Below, one piece after another: positions 1 to 10,277 of a stretch of DNA of 64,000 bases; position 1 is the stretch's first letter; every line of letters begins with the position of its first letter. Source of the stretch: Tritrichomonas musculus (taxonomy: Eukaryota; Parabasalia; Tritrichomonadida; Tritrichomonadidae); NCBI GenBank assembly GCA_039105265.1, contig JAPFFF010000008.1:4898001-4962000 (forward strand). The letters run 5' to 3'. The position numbers and the translations under genes are program-made. Under the pieces are notes generated by a model. The model was given only the letters and a program-made list of their open reading frames with translations, made no database searches and was not told the origin of the DNA.

Positions 1-1248
1 TTACTTTTTTATTAAACATTAAAAAAAGATATTACATTAAATAAAGCCAAATTTATTTTATGATTTTAGAAAAGATCAAAAATTAAGATAATATTTGAAG
101 AACTAAAATCATTTAAGTTGCCAAAATAATTAAAATTCTTTTATTTATTGAATTCATATTTATTCCATTTATTTTGGAATAATAAATCAGAACTCTAGAT
201 GTGTTCATTTATCAGGACACAAAAATTGAGTTTAATACAACCATATTTATAGATTATGTTATATTCACCATAGTTAATAAGATTTTAAGTAAATAATTAC
301 AAATAAATTTCTAAGCATCGGTAAAATCTATTAAATATATAAACAGTGAAATGAACCACTGAAAATATACTCGTTTTGAATAATTCATTATATCTTGCTA
401 AAAATTTTATTAAGAATCATTTAAAAGATTTAATAAATATATAATATTTATAATATATTTATTTACATCATATATTACAAATTAATGATTATTTAATTTT
501 TATTTGGATTATAACATTTAATTCTTTCGATTATTTTTGATTTTAACTTTTGGAATTGGATTAAGTGTTAAATATATAAATTAATCAAGCAAATAATTTT
601 AACAAGTTTTAATTATTTCAAAAGTTTTTAAAAATGATGATCATAAAATTTCGGTTTAATGAAAATTTAAACGAAAATGCATCTATACTATAGTTATACA
701 ATGGACATACTAATGTTTAACCAGAAGACATTGTAATTCTATTTCTGGCATATAATATTACCAATATTAAGATTTTAATTTCAAAATATCTGATTGAAAT
801 TATCCTATAAACATTAATATAATGTGAATAAGCATAATATATATTTTAAATTAAGTAAATATAATATTTTGTTGAGATAAAAATATTTTGCAAGTATCGA
901 TGAAAAATTGTAAACGGTAATTATAGAGGTTTTTCGTTTTTTATTCAATTTTTTTATGAGACATCGCCTAAAAATGCGATCACTTTTTGAATTGAACTTT
1001 TTAAATGTTTTGCAAATCACGCATCTTTTTGATAAAAATATTTTTCAATGGATTTTTAACTCAAAAAAAATACGACCACTTTTTTAAATGTTTATAAAAT
1101 ACGACCACTTTTTGAAAAGATATATGTTAATAATGGTTATTAATAGAATGCAAATATCCAATATGCAAAGAACTGATTCTGGTTTTGTAGTTAAAGCAAG
1201 AAATCGTTCAAAGCATGGCAAATTATCAATATAAGAATGGTCTGTTAG
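1..1248. other. AT-rich stretch without a recognisable gene
   Basis: No long ORF and no domain could be recognised. Around 980-1110 a short motif (CACTTTTTGAA or close variants) occurs three times, twice in the phrase 'tacgaccacttttt'. The same motif recurs near several gene starts in the window. Confidence 0.5.
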
Positions 1249-1271
1249 TTTTTTTTTTTTTTTTTTTTTTT

Positions 1272-1847
1272 GGGAGATATTTTTTGCCCCCAATCTCTTT
1301 TGACCCCAACGGTTAAGGTCAATATTGACCCTGTATCGTACTTCAGAAAAAATCGGCGAGAACTTTTTTGCACTTTTGCGAAAAAAACCATGAGTAGCTA
1401 CTCACGCTTTTTTTACGATATTTTCTAAAAAATTATTTTTATTAAAAAGCAGCCCTAGATGAAATTTCTTCCATCCCGAGTAAGTTATTCGTAATTAGCA
1501 TCTCATTGTAGTAATTATTAAACCATTTTTTTCTTTTTTTGGTAAAAAAAATATTAATCAATAATATTATAGATATCTCTTTATAAAAAAATATATAAGA
1601 TTTTCTTCACATATTCGGGCCTATGATGTTATAAATAACAATAAATGTTTACTAATCTTTTCAAAAATATATAATTAGCATTATTTGTAAAAAATAAAAA
1701 TTTAACGAAAAAAGCGTGAGTAGCTACTCATGGTGTTTTTCGCAAAAGTGCAAAAAAGTTCTAGCCGATTTTTTCTGAAGTACGATACAGGGTCAATATT
1801 GACCTTAACCGTTGGGGTCAAAAGAGATTGGGGGGCAAAAAATATCT

Positions 1848-1850
<3 letters not shown>
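1272..1850. mobile_element. Foldback/MULE-like miniature element, copy A
   Basis: A 579-bp element bounded by long inverted repeats of roughly 160 bp starting GGGAGATATTTTTTGCC. The repeats contain two short palindromes, GGTCAATATTGACC and GTAGCTAC. It has T-runs on both sides (1249-1271 and 1851-1930), so it seems to have entered a T tract. The inner 240 bp hold no coding sequence. Non-autonomous; the superfamily is inferred from the related element at 59,621-60,382, which has a 9-bp target duplication. Confidence 0.8.

Positions 1851-1930
<80 letters not shown>
1851..1930. repeat. Uninterrupted tract of 80 T
   Basis: The bases between the two miniature elements are all T. Apparent poly-Phe/poly-Lys ORFs here are artefacts of this tract. 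Length is likely unstable in the genome and in sequencing. Confidence 0.9.
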
Positions 1931-1931
<1 letters not shown>

Positions 1932-2508
1932 GGAGATATTTTTTGCCCCCAATCTCTTTTGACCCCAACGGTTAAGGTCAATATTGACCCTGTATCGTAC
2001 TTCAGAAAAAATCGGCGAGAACTTTTTTGCACTTTTGTGAAAAATACCATGAGTAGCTACTCACGCTTTTTTCTCTAAATTTTAATTTTTTACAAATAAT
2101 GCTAATTGTATAATTTTGAAAAGATTAGTAAACATTTATTGTTATATATAACATCATAGGCACGAATATGTGAAGAAAATCTTATATATTTTTTAACAAA
2201 GAGATATCTATAATATTATTGATAAATTTTTTTTTTACCAAAAAAAGAAAAAATTGGTATAATAATTACTACAATGAGATTCTAATTACGTATAACTTAC
2301 TCGGGATGGAAGAAATTTTCTCTAGTGCTGCTTTTTAATAAAAATGATTTTTTTGAAATTTTCGTAAAAAAAGCGTGAGTAGCTACTCACGGTATTTTTC
2401 ACAAAAGTGCAAAAAAGTTCTCGCCGATTTTTTCTGAAGTACGATACAGGGTCAATATTGACCTTAACCGTTGGGGGCAAAAGAGATTGGGGGCAAAAAA
2501 TATCTCCC
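1931..2508. mobile_element. Foldback/MULE-like miniature element, copy B (inverted to A)
   Basis: A 578-bp element with the same terminal repeats as copy A. Its inner part is the reverse complement of the inner part of A, with small differences, so the two lie in opposite orientations about the T tract. The right end meets a T-run at 2509-2521 and then the broken MULE-type gene fragment. No coding sequence. Confidence 0.8.
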
Positions 2509-2523
2509 TTTTTTTTTTTTTCT

Positions 2524-2876
2524 TGTGAGATTAAATGAGATTTAAAATCTGTTGAAGTAGTATTATAATCATCAGTATGTGTCCATCTTGTGAGTTTGTT
2601 TAGTTGATGACTATGTTCATTGGTGCATTCAACAAATCTAGCAAATCCATCTTCATAGGAAAACTTTGTCTTAGCTTTGCAATTGTAAATTGATTTACAA
2701 TGCGAGCATGCATATATTTGCGTTAAGCGACTTGGACCAAACGAATATGAAATAAATGGACATTTGTATTTCGTTGATAATTCTCTTATCTATTCTGACG
2801 GAGCTTGAATTGTTGGGAAAAATCCATTTAATGAGCGAAATTCATCTATTAATTCTGGTGGAGTGTACGATTTCAT
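2524..2876 (-). pseudogene. MULE-type transposase N-terminal fragment with FLYWCH/WRKY-GCM1-like zinc finger
   Basis: Read on the minus strand from the ATG at 2874-2876, the frame runs to the T-run edge of the neighbouring miniature element. One in-frame TAG follows about codon 28. Downstream is a zinc-finger pattern, CPFISYSFG, then ACSHCKSIYNC, then VECTNEHSH, i.e. Cys and Cys-x2-Cys with a closing His-x-His. This is typical of the DNA-binding domain of MULE transposases (known family trait). The catalytic part is absent. Family assignment is inference from the finger. Confidence 0.6.
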
Positions 2877-3121
2877 TAATGATTGGGTAGACCGTTTATT
2901 ATTATTTTATCATTCAAAAAGTTTATATTAGAGCATCTCTTGTTATTATCAGCATTTAAATCATTAATCGTATCACTAGCAAATATCACAACTCCAGTAA
3001 TTATCATATCTTTTGAAATTACCGCAATCCTGTTGATAATTAGTAGTTTAATCGTTAATTGTATCTCTAGCAGTTATCGAAAATTTAATCTTTTACTGCA
3101 TCTCTAGCAAAAGTAGTTAAC

Positions 3122-3215
3122 GGTAGGCTCCGATGCCATAAATGGCCTCTCAGCCTACCACTACTCCAGGGGTTCGCACCCATGGACCCCCTTCAGAAGG
3201 CCCCAAAAGCCCACA
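3122..3215. repeat. GC-rich island with a hairpin and a B-box-like motif
   Basis: About 90 bp are strikingly GC-rich for this genome. GGTAGGCT (3122-3129) pairs with AGCCTACC (3152-3159), with an inner GCCAT/ATGGC stem. Just downstream is GGTTCGCACCC, close to a Pol III B box. Could be a SINE or tRNA-derived relic or a structured RNA; no complete tRNA cloverleaf could be folded. Confidence 0.4.
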
Positions 3216-3294
3216 TTCAAAAAGTTCGCAACAAAAAAATTCCAAACTCATAAATTTATCGTCTCGTTATCAAAATTATTTTAGGGCCAGAATT

Positions 3295-4025
3295 TCAAAA
3301 AAAATCTCTATATATATTAGTATATATAAATGGCGTGATTTCTAAACGTTCCGTCAAGAAATCTCGAACCATTTTTTTGTTAAGAAATCCCTTCGAATCA
3401 AGAAGTTGTTTTATAATGATTGAAATGTACCCGTCGCTCAATCCAGCTGAAGAACAAACACCAATCCCTATAGAATTTTTTACTCCTTCCATTTCAATTG
3501 TTTAATGTAAATCTGTCCTATTGGATATTGATCTAAATTCATTCTTACATTAAAGTCATATTTATAATCTGTAGCATGATATTGAACAACTTTTACTTTC
3601 TTTTATCCATATATTTCATCGAGTAAAGCAATCTTTGATCCGTGGAGAATTCTCACAAAATGTTTTTCACCACTCGTCTCATTAAATATTATTAACAATT
3701 CATATGCATCAGAATCGAACTCGAGACTAATAGATAAAATATTTTTGTATGAATCATAAACGATTCCTGTTAAATCATCAATCCATTGAATATCACAATC
3801 AACAAAGCCAGAATAAAATATTATCAATTCATTTTCTTCATCTTTATGATTCTTGAATGAAACAAAGAAGTCCATGAATAATCTAAGAACATCATCAACA
3901 GGATATTTGTCATTTGATCTAACAACTTTGAAATATTTAATATCAGAATAACCATTTATGTCTTCCAAATAATCATCAACAGACGAACTAATATGTATAA
4001 ACATTAGTTTGATATTTTTCATCAT
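3295..4025 (-). pseudogene. Decayed gene of unknown family
   Basis: From the ATG pair at 4020-4025 an acidic, Ile/Phe/Asp-rich protein of about 140 residues is read. It ends at a TAA at 3603, but the same frame stays open for another 39 codons to a second stop. Coding-like sequence then continues in another frame (starting MEGVKNS) to 3295. No domain was recognised. The simplest reading is one longer gene with a stop and a frameshift. It lies outside the main host gene block, next to transposon debris. Confidence 0.45.
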
Positions 4026-5114
4026 AAACTGTTTCAATGGTTAAATCTTTCACGATTCTATATTTAAATTCTCCAAATTTTGAAAATGTGATGAAATTTC
4101 CAGAGTTTAATGAAAAGTTCAATAGCAATACAATACACCATTCATTTATTAATAAAAACTATTCACTCTGATATGAGTCTTGATATTTTGATTTCAAGCA
4201 AAAATGTTGATCTACAAGCTAATTTTACGTAAAAAAATATTAATGTTTAAAAGTTAAAGAAAATGTGATGTGGAAAAAGTAAGGTTAGTTATTTTACTGT
4301 TCTTTTATGTTAAAAGTTTATCAAATTTTATCTTTTTTTCCAAAGTTTTCATGGTAAAAACGTTATCTATTAAATTGCAAACAAGCCAATGTAAGTCAAA
4401 ATCTTCTAAATAAATGAAATCGGTAAAATTATTTTACATATTCCAAAGCAAATCACCAAATATTTCCACATAATCTTGTATCAAGAATAATACTCAATGT
4501 AATCAAATATAAACAATATTAATATTTATATTACAAAGCATTATTAATAATTATATTATTATTATCATAATTGAATGAATTTACAAAAAGATATAATTAT
4601 ATTTTTGATATTTTTTTAATAACTTTTTGTGATAAAAATTTTGGTTGATATGCCTCTATTTAAATTTTTTGAATTTAAAAATATGTCTTTCTTCTCAATT
4701 AGAAAGTAAAAGATAGATTATATTATTATTACTTTATATTAAAATTTATATCAAAACAATACAACTAATCATGCATATTATATACAGTTCAAATAATATT
4801 TTAGATTAATATTTTAAATCATACAATATTTTAATAGAAGTTTTTCCAAATAATATCTCTTTTTTAGAAAAAAAGTCGATTTTTCAGAGAGAAATTTCAA
4901 TAATTCTCAATTATCTTCATTTGAAATTTTGTTTTCGATTTTAGAAATTCGGTTTATTAAATTTTTTGCAACTAATTGATCATAAACAATTATAATCATT
5001 AAAAAAAAATCTCCCTTGATTTTGTTTTAAAAATGCGATGATCTGAATTTTGTCACTTTTTTTGAAAATTGATATGGAATGCAACTTTTTCAAAAGAACA
5101 ACTAAGTTTTAACA
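4026..5114. other. Intergenic, AT-rich; promoter side of the calpain gene
   Basis: No gene or repeat element seen. A CACTTTTTTTGAA motif lies at about 5056, some 60 bp before the calpain ATG, and a similar GCAACTTTTTC at about 5082. Confidence 0.45.
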
Positions 5115-7661
5115 ATGCTAAAAACATATGACGATTTTGCCACAGAAGCCCAACAATATGCAAATATAATTACAAAATATCAAAAAACTGGTGAAGTATT
5201 TGTTGATCCCAATTTCCATCCTCAGGCTCCAATACATGAATATCGATATAGGTTTAATACTAAAGCATATCAATGGAAAAGAATTGATGAATATTTCAAA
5301 GCTCCCCTTTTTAAACCGGAGTTAATTGATAGTAATTTTATTCAACAGGGTGAACTTGGCGATTGCTATTTCTTATCTGCATTATCTCGAATTGCACGTC
5401 AGCCTGAACTAGTCAGATCTCTTTTTGATGACCAAGTTAATGATTTTCTTGGGGAAGAAGAAAACACAATTAATATTAAATGTGGCGCTGTTGTTATTTA
5501 TTTTCACGCTTTTGGAACCAAAACTCCTGTTTTAATTGATACGCAAATACCATTTAAGCGTGGAACAAGGACTCCTCGCTTTGTACACCCAACAGATCTC
5601 AATGTTTCGCCATGGTTTTGCCTTGTTGAAAAAGCATATGCAAAATTGAATGGTTCGTATGAAGCTATTGATGGAGGAACTTTTCCAACAGCAATTTATT
5701 CTCTTTTTGGATATTTTCCCGATGTTAAGTGGGTTAAAGATTTGAGGGATCCTAAAAAAATGCTGAAAATGAATATATTTGATCGACTTATGAAATATCA
5801 ACGCCAAGGATCAGTTATGGGTGCTGCAATCCATGATCGACATCCTAGGTATCCTTTGCCACCTGGAGTTACAGCAGACACATTGCTGGACCTTGGTCTT
5901 GTAACTGGCCATTCGTATGTTCTTATGAAAGCAAGAACTGAAGACGAAAAAAATTTTGTTTGTCTTCGAAATCCTTGGGGAGGTCATGAATGGCTTGGTG
6001 ACTGGTCTGATACCTCTGATCTTTGGACTGATGAATTGAAAGAAGCTCTTGGTATGACAGAAAGTGAAGATGGAAGCTTCTGGATGATAGATAAAGACTT
6101 TTTCTATTACTTCAACAAAATTGATATAGCCAGGCCAATTCCGCCTGAGTTTCATACAAGAAGTTACTGCGTTCAATTAACTCCAGGTCCTCATGATGGT
6201 CGTCTAGTCTCATCAAGAGAAGCTGATGTTGGAAATAGGACCAACTTTGCTTTTCAAATTACAGAGCCTCTTCGTAAAGGTGAAAAATGTAAGGTGTATA
6301 TAACCATTGAACGTCGTCACCAATTTGTAAATGAAAAAACTAATTCGCATATTGGTCCAACTAATTGTTCCGTTCTTATATTACAAGCTCATGGACAAAA
6401 GCTTTCGTATGATGTTTATAGGAGTACTGGCGATGGCCAATTGTTAAAATTCCAATCTGATCTATTTGGATTCACTCAAGTTGTTAAAGCCAATCGTCAT
6501 ATTTATACAATTTTCATACAAAGAAACCAAAAAGCAAACTATACAGAAGATTGTTACGTTCAGGTATACTGTAAATACGATTTTAAACTTTACGATATTG
6601 ATAATCCAGACTTGCTTATTCAAGAAAGCCAAAGCGAAGGTATTATGTTCGATAATTACTCTGTTTTGCATCCAGATATTGCATTTCCACTTATGAAAAT
6701 GAACGTAGGTGGAAAAGTTGTTAATACTTTTGATAAAGAAAAGAAAACGGTACCTCCTCCACCACCTAAAGAAGTTGCACCAGAGCCTACCCCAGGAAGT
6801 GAAAATAGCGACGAATATGACGAAGAAGAAGAAACTATTAATGTTACCAAAGAAGAGCTTGAAAAGGCCCAGGCAAAAGCTGAGGAAGAAGCTAAAGCCA
6901 AGGCGAAGGCAGAAGAAGATGCGAGATTAGCAATGGAAGAAGTTGAACGTCTTCAGAAAATGATGAAAGAAATGGAAAATCGAATTGCTGAACATGAAAA
7001 GAAACTCAAAGAAGAAAAAGAGAAAGAGCAAGTCGATTCTTCCAAGCAAGCTGAATTAGAAAAAGAACTTGAATTAGAAAAAACTCTCCTTGCTACAAAT
7101 AGACAAAATATCAAAAAGACAAAGAAAAACGCCAAGAATTTAAAGCAAAAGGCAGCAAAGAAGAGAGAAGAGTCAAATGAAGCAGATTTATTCTCAGATT
7201 TCCTATTTCAATCTTTCAGGCCAGGTGGTAAACCTAAAAAATCGAATTTAAGTGCAAAGAAGTCAATTAAAGAAATAAAAATTGTCGACTTTGGTGGCGC
7301 TGTTGAACCTACAAATGTTGAAGAGCATAGTAAAAAAACAGATTCTGGTAATAAATCCCATCCAATTGAAATCGACGGTGCTATATTAGTTTCTGACTAT
7401 GATGATCAATCTGATAAAGATGACATGTTATCATCTGACTCTGATAGATCACCTAAAGAAACCAACAAAGGTGTTATTTTAACTTCAACTTCATCTGATG
7501 ATGACGATAATTCTGATAAAAAAGAAAAATCTAGTAAGCCATTAGACGATGACCAAGATGAGGAACCAAGCCCAGTAGAAAAAGCTCAAGCTCCTGATCC
7601 AAATATCCGAAAGAAAGCAAGAGGTGTCAAGAGCTTCAGACCTAAAATCTCACCAGTTTAA
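5115..7661 (+). CDS. Calpain-like cysteine protease with a coiled-coil, acidic C-terminal extension
   Basis: An 848-residue protein of peptidase family C2. The papain-fold core carries the full triad: Cys84 in QGELGDCYFLSA, His266 in GLVTGHSYVLM and Asn286 in LRNPWGGHEW. A calpain III (C2-like) beta-sandwich fits residues 340-500. A Pro-rich linker (about 546-560) leads to a Lys/Glu-rich predicted coiled coil (about 575-690), then an Asp/Ser-rich acidic tail with basic patches. No EF-hand (penta-EF) domain is visible, as in most protist calpains, so classical calcium control by that domain is unlikely. The protease should be intracellular; no signal peptide or membrane segment. Start is the first ATG, about 60 bp after a promoter-like motif. 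The tail may serve scaffolding or cytoskeletal attachment (inference). Confidence 0.92.
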   Translation: MLKTYDDFATEAQQYANIITKYQKTGEVFVDPNFHPQAPIHEYRYRFNTKAYQWKRIDEYFKAPLFKPELIDSNFIQQGELGDCYFLSALSRIARQPELVRSLFDDQVNDFLGEEENTINIKCGAVVIYFHAFGTKTPVLIDTQIPFKRGTRTPRFVHPTDLNVSPWFCLVEKAYAKLNGSYEAIDGGTFPTAIYSLFGYFPDVKWVKDLRDPKKMLKMNIFDRLMKYQRQGSVMGAAIHDRHPRYPLPPGVTADTLLDLGLVTGHSYVLMKARTEDEKNFVCLRNPWGGHEWLGDWSDTSDLWTDELKEALGMTESEDGSFWMIDKDFFYYFNKIDIARPIPPEFHTRSYCVQLTPGPHDGRLVSSREADVGNRTNFAFQITEPLRKGEKCKVYITIERRHQFVNEKTNSHIGPTNCSVLILQAHGQKLSYDVYRSTGDGQLLKFQSDLFGFTQVVKANRHIYTIFIQRNQKANYTEDCYVQVYCKYDFKLYDIDNPDLLIQESQSEGIMFDNYSVLHPDIAFPLMKMNVGGKVVNTFDKEKKTVPPPPPKEVAPEPTPGSENSDEYDEEEETINVTKEELEKAQAKAEEEAKAKAKAEEDARLAMEEVERLQKMMKEMENRIAEHEKKLKEEKEKEQVDSSKQAELEKELELEKTLLATNRQNIKKTKKNAKNLKQKAAKKREESNEADLFSDFLFQSFRPGGKPKKSNLSAKKSIKEIKIVDFGGAVEPTNVEEHSKKTDSGNKSHPIEIDGAILVSDYDDQSDKDDMLSSDSDRSPKETNKGVILTSTSSDDDDNSDKKEKSSKPLDDDQDEEPSPVEKAQAPDPNIRKKARGVKSFRPKISPV

Positions 7662-7901
7662 TTTTATATTCTCTAAAGTTTAGCTTAAGTTTTTAAATAA
7701 TATTATTTTATTTAGTATTCTTTTTCTATAATTACTGAGCAAAAACGGAAATAATCCTAATGATCATAATATGATTACTAAATAAATCCCATAAAGATTG
7801 TAAAGATCGAAAAGAAATAGTATATAATAAGCAAAATGTAAAAGTTGATTAATAAGGTTAAAAAAAATCAATAAAAATGCTTTTCTTTAGCTTCAATATA
7901 T

Positions 7902-7924
7902 AAATATATATATATATATATATA
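7902..7924. repeat. Short TA microsatellite
   Basis: A TA-repeat run in the 320-bp gap between the calpain and HD-hydrolase genes. Nothing else was seen in the gap. Confidence 0.7.
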
Positions 7925-7978
7925 AAAGGTTACAGATCAAATTTAGAGATTGGCGTACGTTAAGGTTTACTTTAACAT

Positions 7979-9253
7979 ATGGCTGTTAGAGCTCATTCTC
8001 CTCAAGATGAATTATATGGTCCACTTGATATACCTGCCTATTGTTGGTACATCATCGATACTCCTGAATATCAAAGAATGAGATATATTCCGCAGCTAGG
8101 TTGTGCATCATTAATTTTTCCTGGTGCAACACATACTCGTTTCGAGCATTGTTTAGGTTGTGCACATCTAGCGAATGTATTCTTAAACCATATCACTCGT
8201 GCACAGCCTGAAATCGAAATAAAAGAAGAATATTGGCAATCAGTTATTATTGCAGCATTATCGCATGACTTGGGGCATGGCCCATGGAGTCATTGTTTTG
8301 AGGCAGTTGCTCATCAGTATTCAGAAACTTGGGATCATGAAGAAATGTCTTGCTCAATACTCAAACATATCATTAAAAAGTACAATGTTCCAATCAAATC
8401 TGAAATAATTGATGCTGCTTGTTGTTTTATACGCGGTGAAGAGTACAAAGGTTTTCCCCGATGGCTTTCTAGGATTGTTGCTAACCACGATTGTGATATT
8501 GATCTTGATAAGTTCGACTATCTTGCTCGTGACATGAATAGATCACTTTGTATTGCTCGATTTGAATATGATCGACTTATCTATCATTGTCATGTTGTTG
8601 AAGATCAACTTGCTTGGAAAATATCAGAAATATCAACTATAGAGAGAATGTTTTTCAATAGAAATGATATGCATCAGCGCGTCTACCAGCATCGAGTGAA
8701 TCAAGCTTTTAGAGCAATGGTGCTTGATATGCTCCAAGCCGCAGAACCTTATCTCAAAATTCAAGAATCGTTGGATGATCCAGAATTATTTTGTAAACTT
8801 GATTGTAGACTTCAATATTTAATCGATCTTGGGCAATGTGGAGAAGAAGCAAAGTTGCTATCTGAAAGAATATCACGTCGTCAAATATATAAATGTATTG
8901 GAGAAATTAGATTGAAGCCAGATAACGAAGAAGGACTTAGTTATTCGCAATTACCAACTTCGCAGCTTGAAGAAGATTTTGGAAATTATGCTTCAATCGA
9001 TCCTTCAAAAATAAGAGTAGTAAAAATGCAGTTTAGGTATGGTTTGAAGAAAGAATTGCATCCTCTTTTGTACATACCATTTTGGAAGCCTGGATGTGAC
9101 AAAATTGTCAAATTTACAGTTGATGATATTTCTTGTATTGTTCCTGCTGTTTTCGCTGAAACAGGAATGAGAGTATTTGTCACAGATTTAGATCTTGTCA
9201 AAAAAGCTTCTGCTGTGTTTGACAAGTGGAAAGAAGATAAAGGTCTATTTTAA
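7979..9253 (+). CDS. SAMHD1-like HD-domain dNTP triphosphohydrolase
   Basis: A 424-residue protein matching the core of the SAMHD1/dGTPase group, which cleaves dNTPs to nucleoside and triphosphate and limits dNTP pools. All HD metal ligands are visible: His57 in HTRFEHCLG, His96-Asp97 in ALSHDLGHGPWSH, and Asp180 in DLDKFDYLARD. The spacing is that of SAMHD1. There is no N-terminal SAM domain; the protein begins almost at the HD core. The C-terminal 120 residues match the helical/beta lobe used for tetramer contacts in the family. ATG start at 7979. Cytosolic or nuclear by inference. An HD phosphohydrolase of another substrate is possible, but the HTRFEH...FDYLARD set is specific. Confidence 0.9.
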   Translation: MAVRAHSPQDELYGPLDIPAYCWYIIDTPEYQRMRYIPQLGCASLIFPGATHTRFEHCLGCAHLANVFLNHITRAQPEIEIKEEYWQSVIIAALSHDLGHGPWSHCFEAVAHQYSETWDHEEMSCSILKHIIKKYNVPIKSEIIDAACCFIRGEEYKGFPRWLSRIVANHDCDIDLDKFDYLARDMNRSLCIARFEYDRLIYHCHVVEDQLAWKISEISTIERMFFNRNDMHQRVYQHRVNQAFRAMVLDMLQAAEPYLKIQESLDDPELFCKLDCRLQYLIDLGQCGEEAKLLSERISRRQIYKCIGEIRLKPDNEEGLSYSQLPTSQLEEDFGNYASIDPSKIRVVKMQFRYGLKKELHPLLYIPFWKPGCDKIVKFTVDDISCIVPAVFAETGMRVFVTDLDLVKKASAVFDKWKEDKGLF

Positions 9254-9343
9254 TCACGTTTTTTTTTGTTTGTAATCTTTAAAATTTTACTTTATATTAG
9301 CATGCTATTGTGTTTAAGAAATAAAAATAAAGATTTATAAAAT

Positions 9344-9736
9344 TTATGTTGATTTAAGTGATGACGATGTTTCGAGAATATCTTCAATTTGGTATGAGTT
9401 AAGAGGGTGTATTAGCTTCATGATTAGTTTTTGAGCAAATTCTGTTTTGTAATCGTCTGGAATATTCGAAAAGAAATTGATAACAGCTTTTTCATATTTT
9501 TTAAAATCAACATATGTTTTTGGTATATATTGTAAGATATTAATATCTTGGTCAGATTTGTCATTAGAATTTGAGTCAATTATTTCGTCACCAAATAAAT
9601 CCAGAGCATTTTCAAAATCTTTTGATTCAATGACACTTTGTATTAATGCTTCATCATTGCATGATGGTTTTTCAACAGTATCTACTTTGCTAGGTTTTGA
9701 AGGAGTTCCTATGTCTTCAATATCTAAATCACTCAT
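9344..9736 (-). CDS. Probable translation initiation factor eIF3 subunit J (Hcr1-like)
   Basis: A 130-residue acidic protein from the ATG at 9734-9736 (the frame is open upstream but only to a TTG). The N-terminus is acidic and Ser/Thr-rich (MSDLDIEDIGTPS). Around residue 42 comes ENALDLFGDE, and then PKTYVDFKKYEKAV followed by a helical C-terminal half. This order (acidic start, 'DLFG', 'PKTxxDFxxY', helical end with LNSYQIEDI) resembles eIF3j, which binds the 40S decoding centre and helps subunit joining and recycling. It is shorter than human eIF3j (about 258 residues) and lacks the basic tail. Convergent with the HD hydrolase gene, about 90 bp apart. Confidence 0.5.
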   Translation of the reverse strand: MSDLDIEDIGTPSKPSKVDTVEKPSCNDEALIQSVIESKDFENALDLFGDEIIDSNSNDKSDQDINILQYIPKTYVDFKKYEKAVINFFSNIPDDYKTEFAQKLIMKLIHPLNSYQIEDILETSSSLKST

Positions 9737-9897
9737 TATATTTGAATTCTTTTTTCTGATTAAATTCAATAGCATCAAATATAAAGTTTTGAAATTTGGA
9801 TTTATAAAAATATTTATTTTTATCTCAATAAATTATCATTTTTTCAAAAAATATTAATATAAATGTGAAATATAAGAGTGAAAGAAAAACAATAAGA

Positions 9898-10103
9898 ATG
9901 AATGAACTTAAAAACTGGGAGCATTCACTAAAATTTAATGAAAAATCATTTTTTTTTTGCAGCAGCAAGCAGGAGGTCATGTTGCGTTTATGCTGTATCT
10001 TTATTTGCCTCAAATTATCACATTTTTTATTATTGAAACAGAAGAAGATCGATTGACTGTTTATGATCAATTAAATCCAAAGCCAACTTATAAAACTGAT
10101 TGA
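9898..10103 (+). CDS. Possible small single-pass membrane protein with a frame break in a T10 run
   Basis: From the ATG at 9898 the frame reads MNELKNWEHSLKFNEKSF and reaches a run of ten T. Just after the run a different frame is coherent: QQQAGGHVAFMLYLYLPQ, a hydrophobic helix, then acidic and polar residues (TVYDQLNPKPTYKTD) to a TGA at 10101. One extra T would make a continuous protein of about 68 residues. The break is either a homopolymer length error, a real frameshift, or a splice acceptor (TTTTTTTTTTGCAG) whose donor I could not find. Family not recognised. Confidence 0.4.
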
Positions 10104-10144
10104 AAACTTTCAGGTTGGTAAGAATAAGTGTTGATATCAATAAA

Positions 10145-10146
<2 letters not shown>

Positions 10147-10182
<36 letters not shown>
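10147..10182. repeat. TA microsatellite
   Basis: About 18 TA units between the small membrane ORF and the 3' end of the BEACH gene. Confidence 0.8.
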
Positions 10183-10186
<4 letters not shown>

Positions 10187-10277
10187 TTTAAAGATTAAAA
10201 TTTAATTCAAATAAAAAATAAAAAAACTCGGATTTATAAAACATTTACAATTAATAAAAATAAATAGATAGACTAGA

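Noticed and set aside
1084-1293. 69-codon minus-strand ORF near the first foldback element
   Set aside because: It starts in the T-run and no motif could be recognised; perhaps transposon debris, but unsupported.
1702-2078. Four overlapping ORFs of 81-88 codons on both strands
   Set aside because: They are produced by the T80 tract and the inverted repeats of the two foldback elements, and consist mostly of poly-Lys or poly-Phe.
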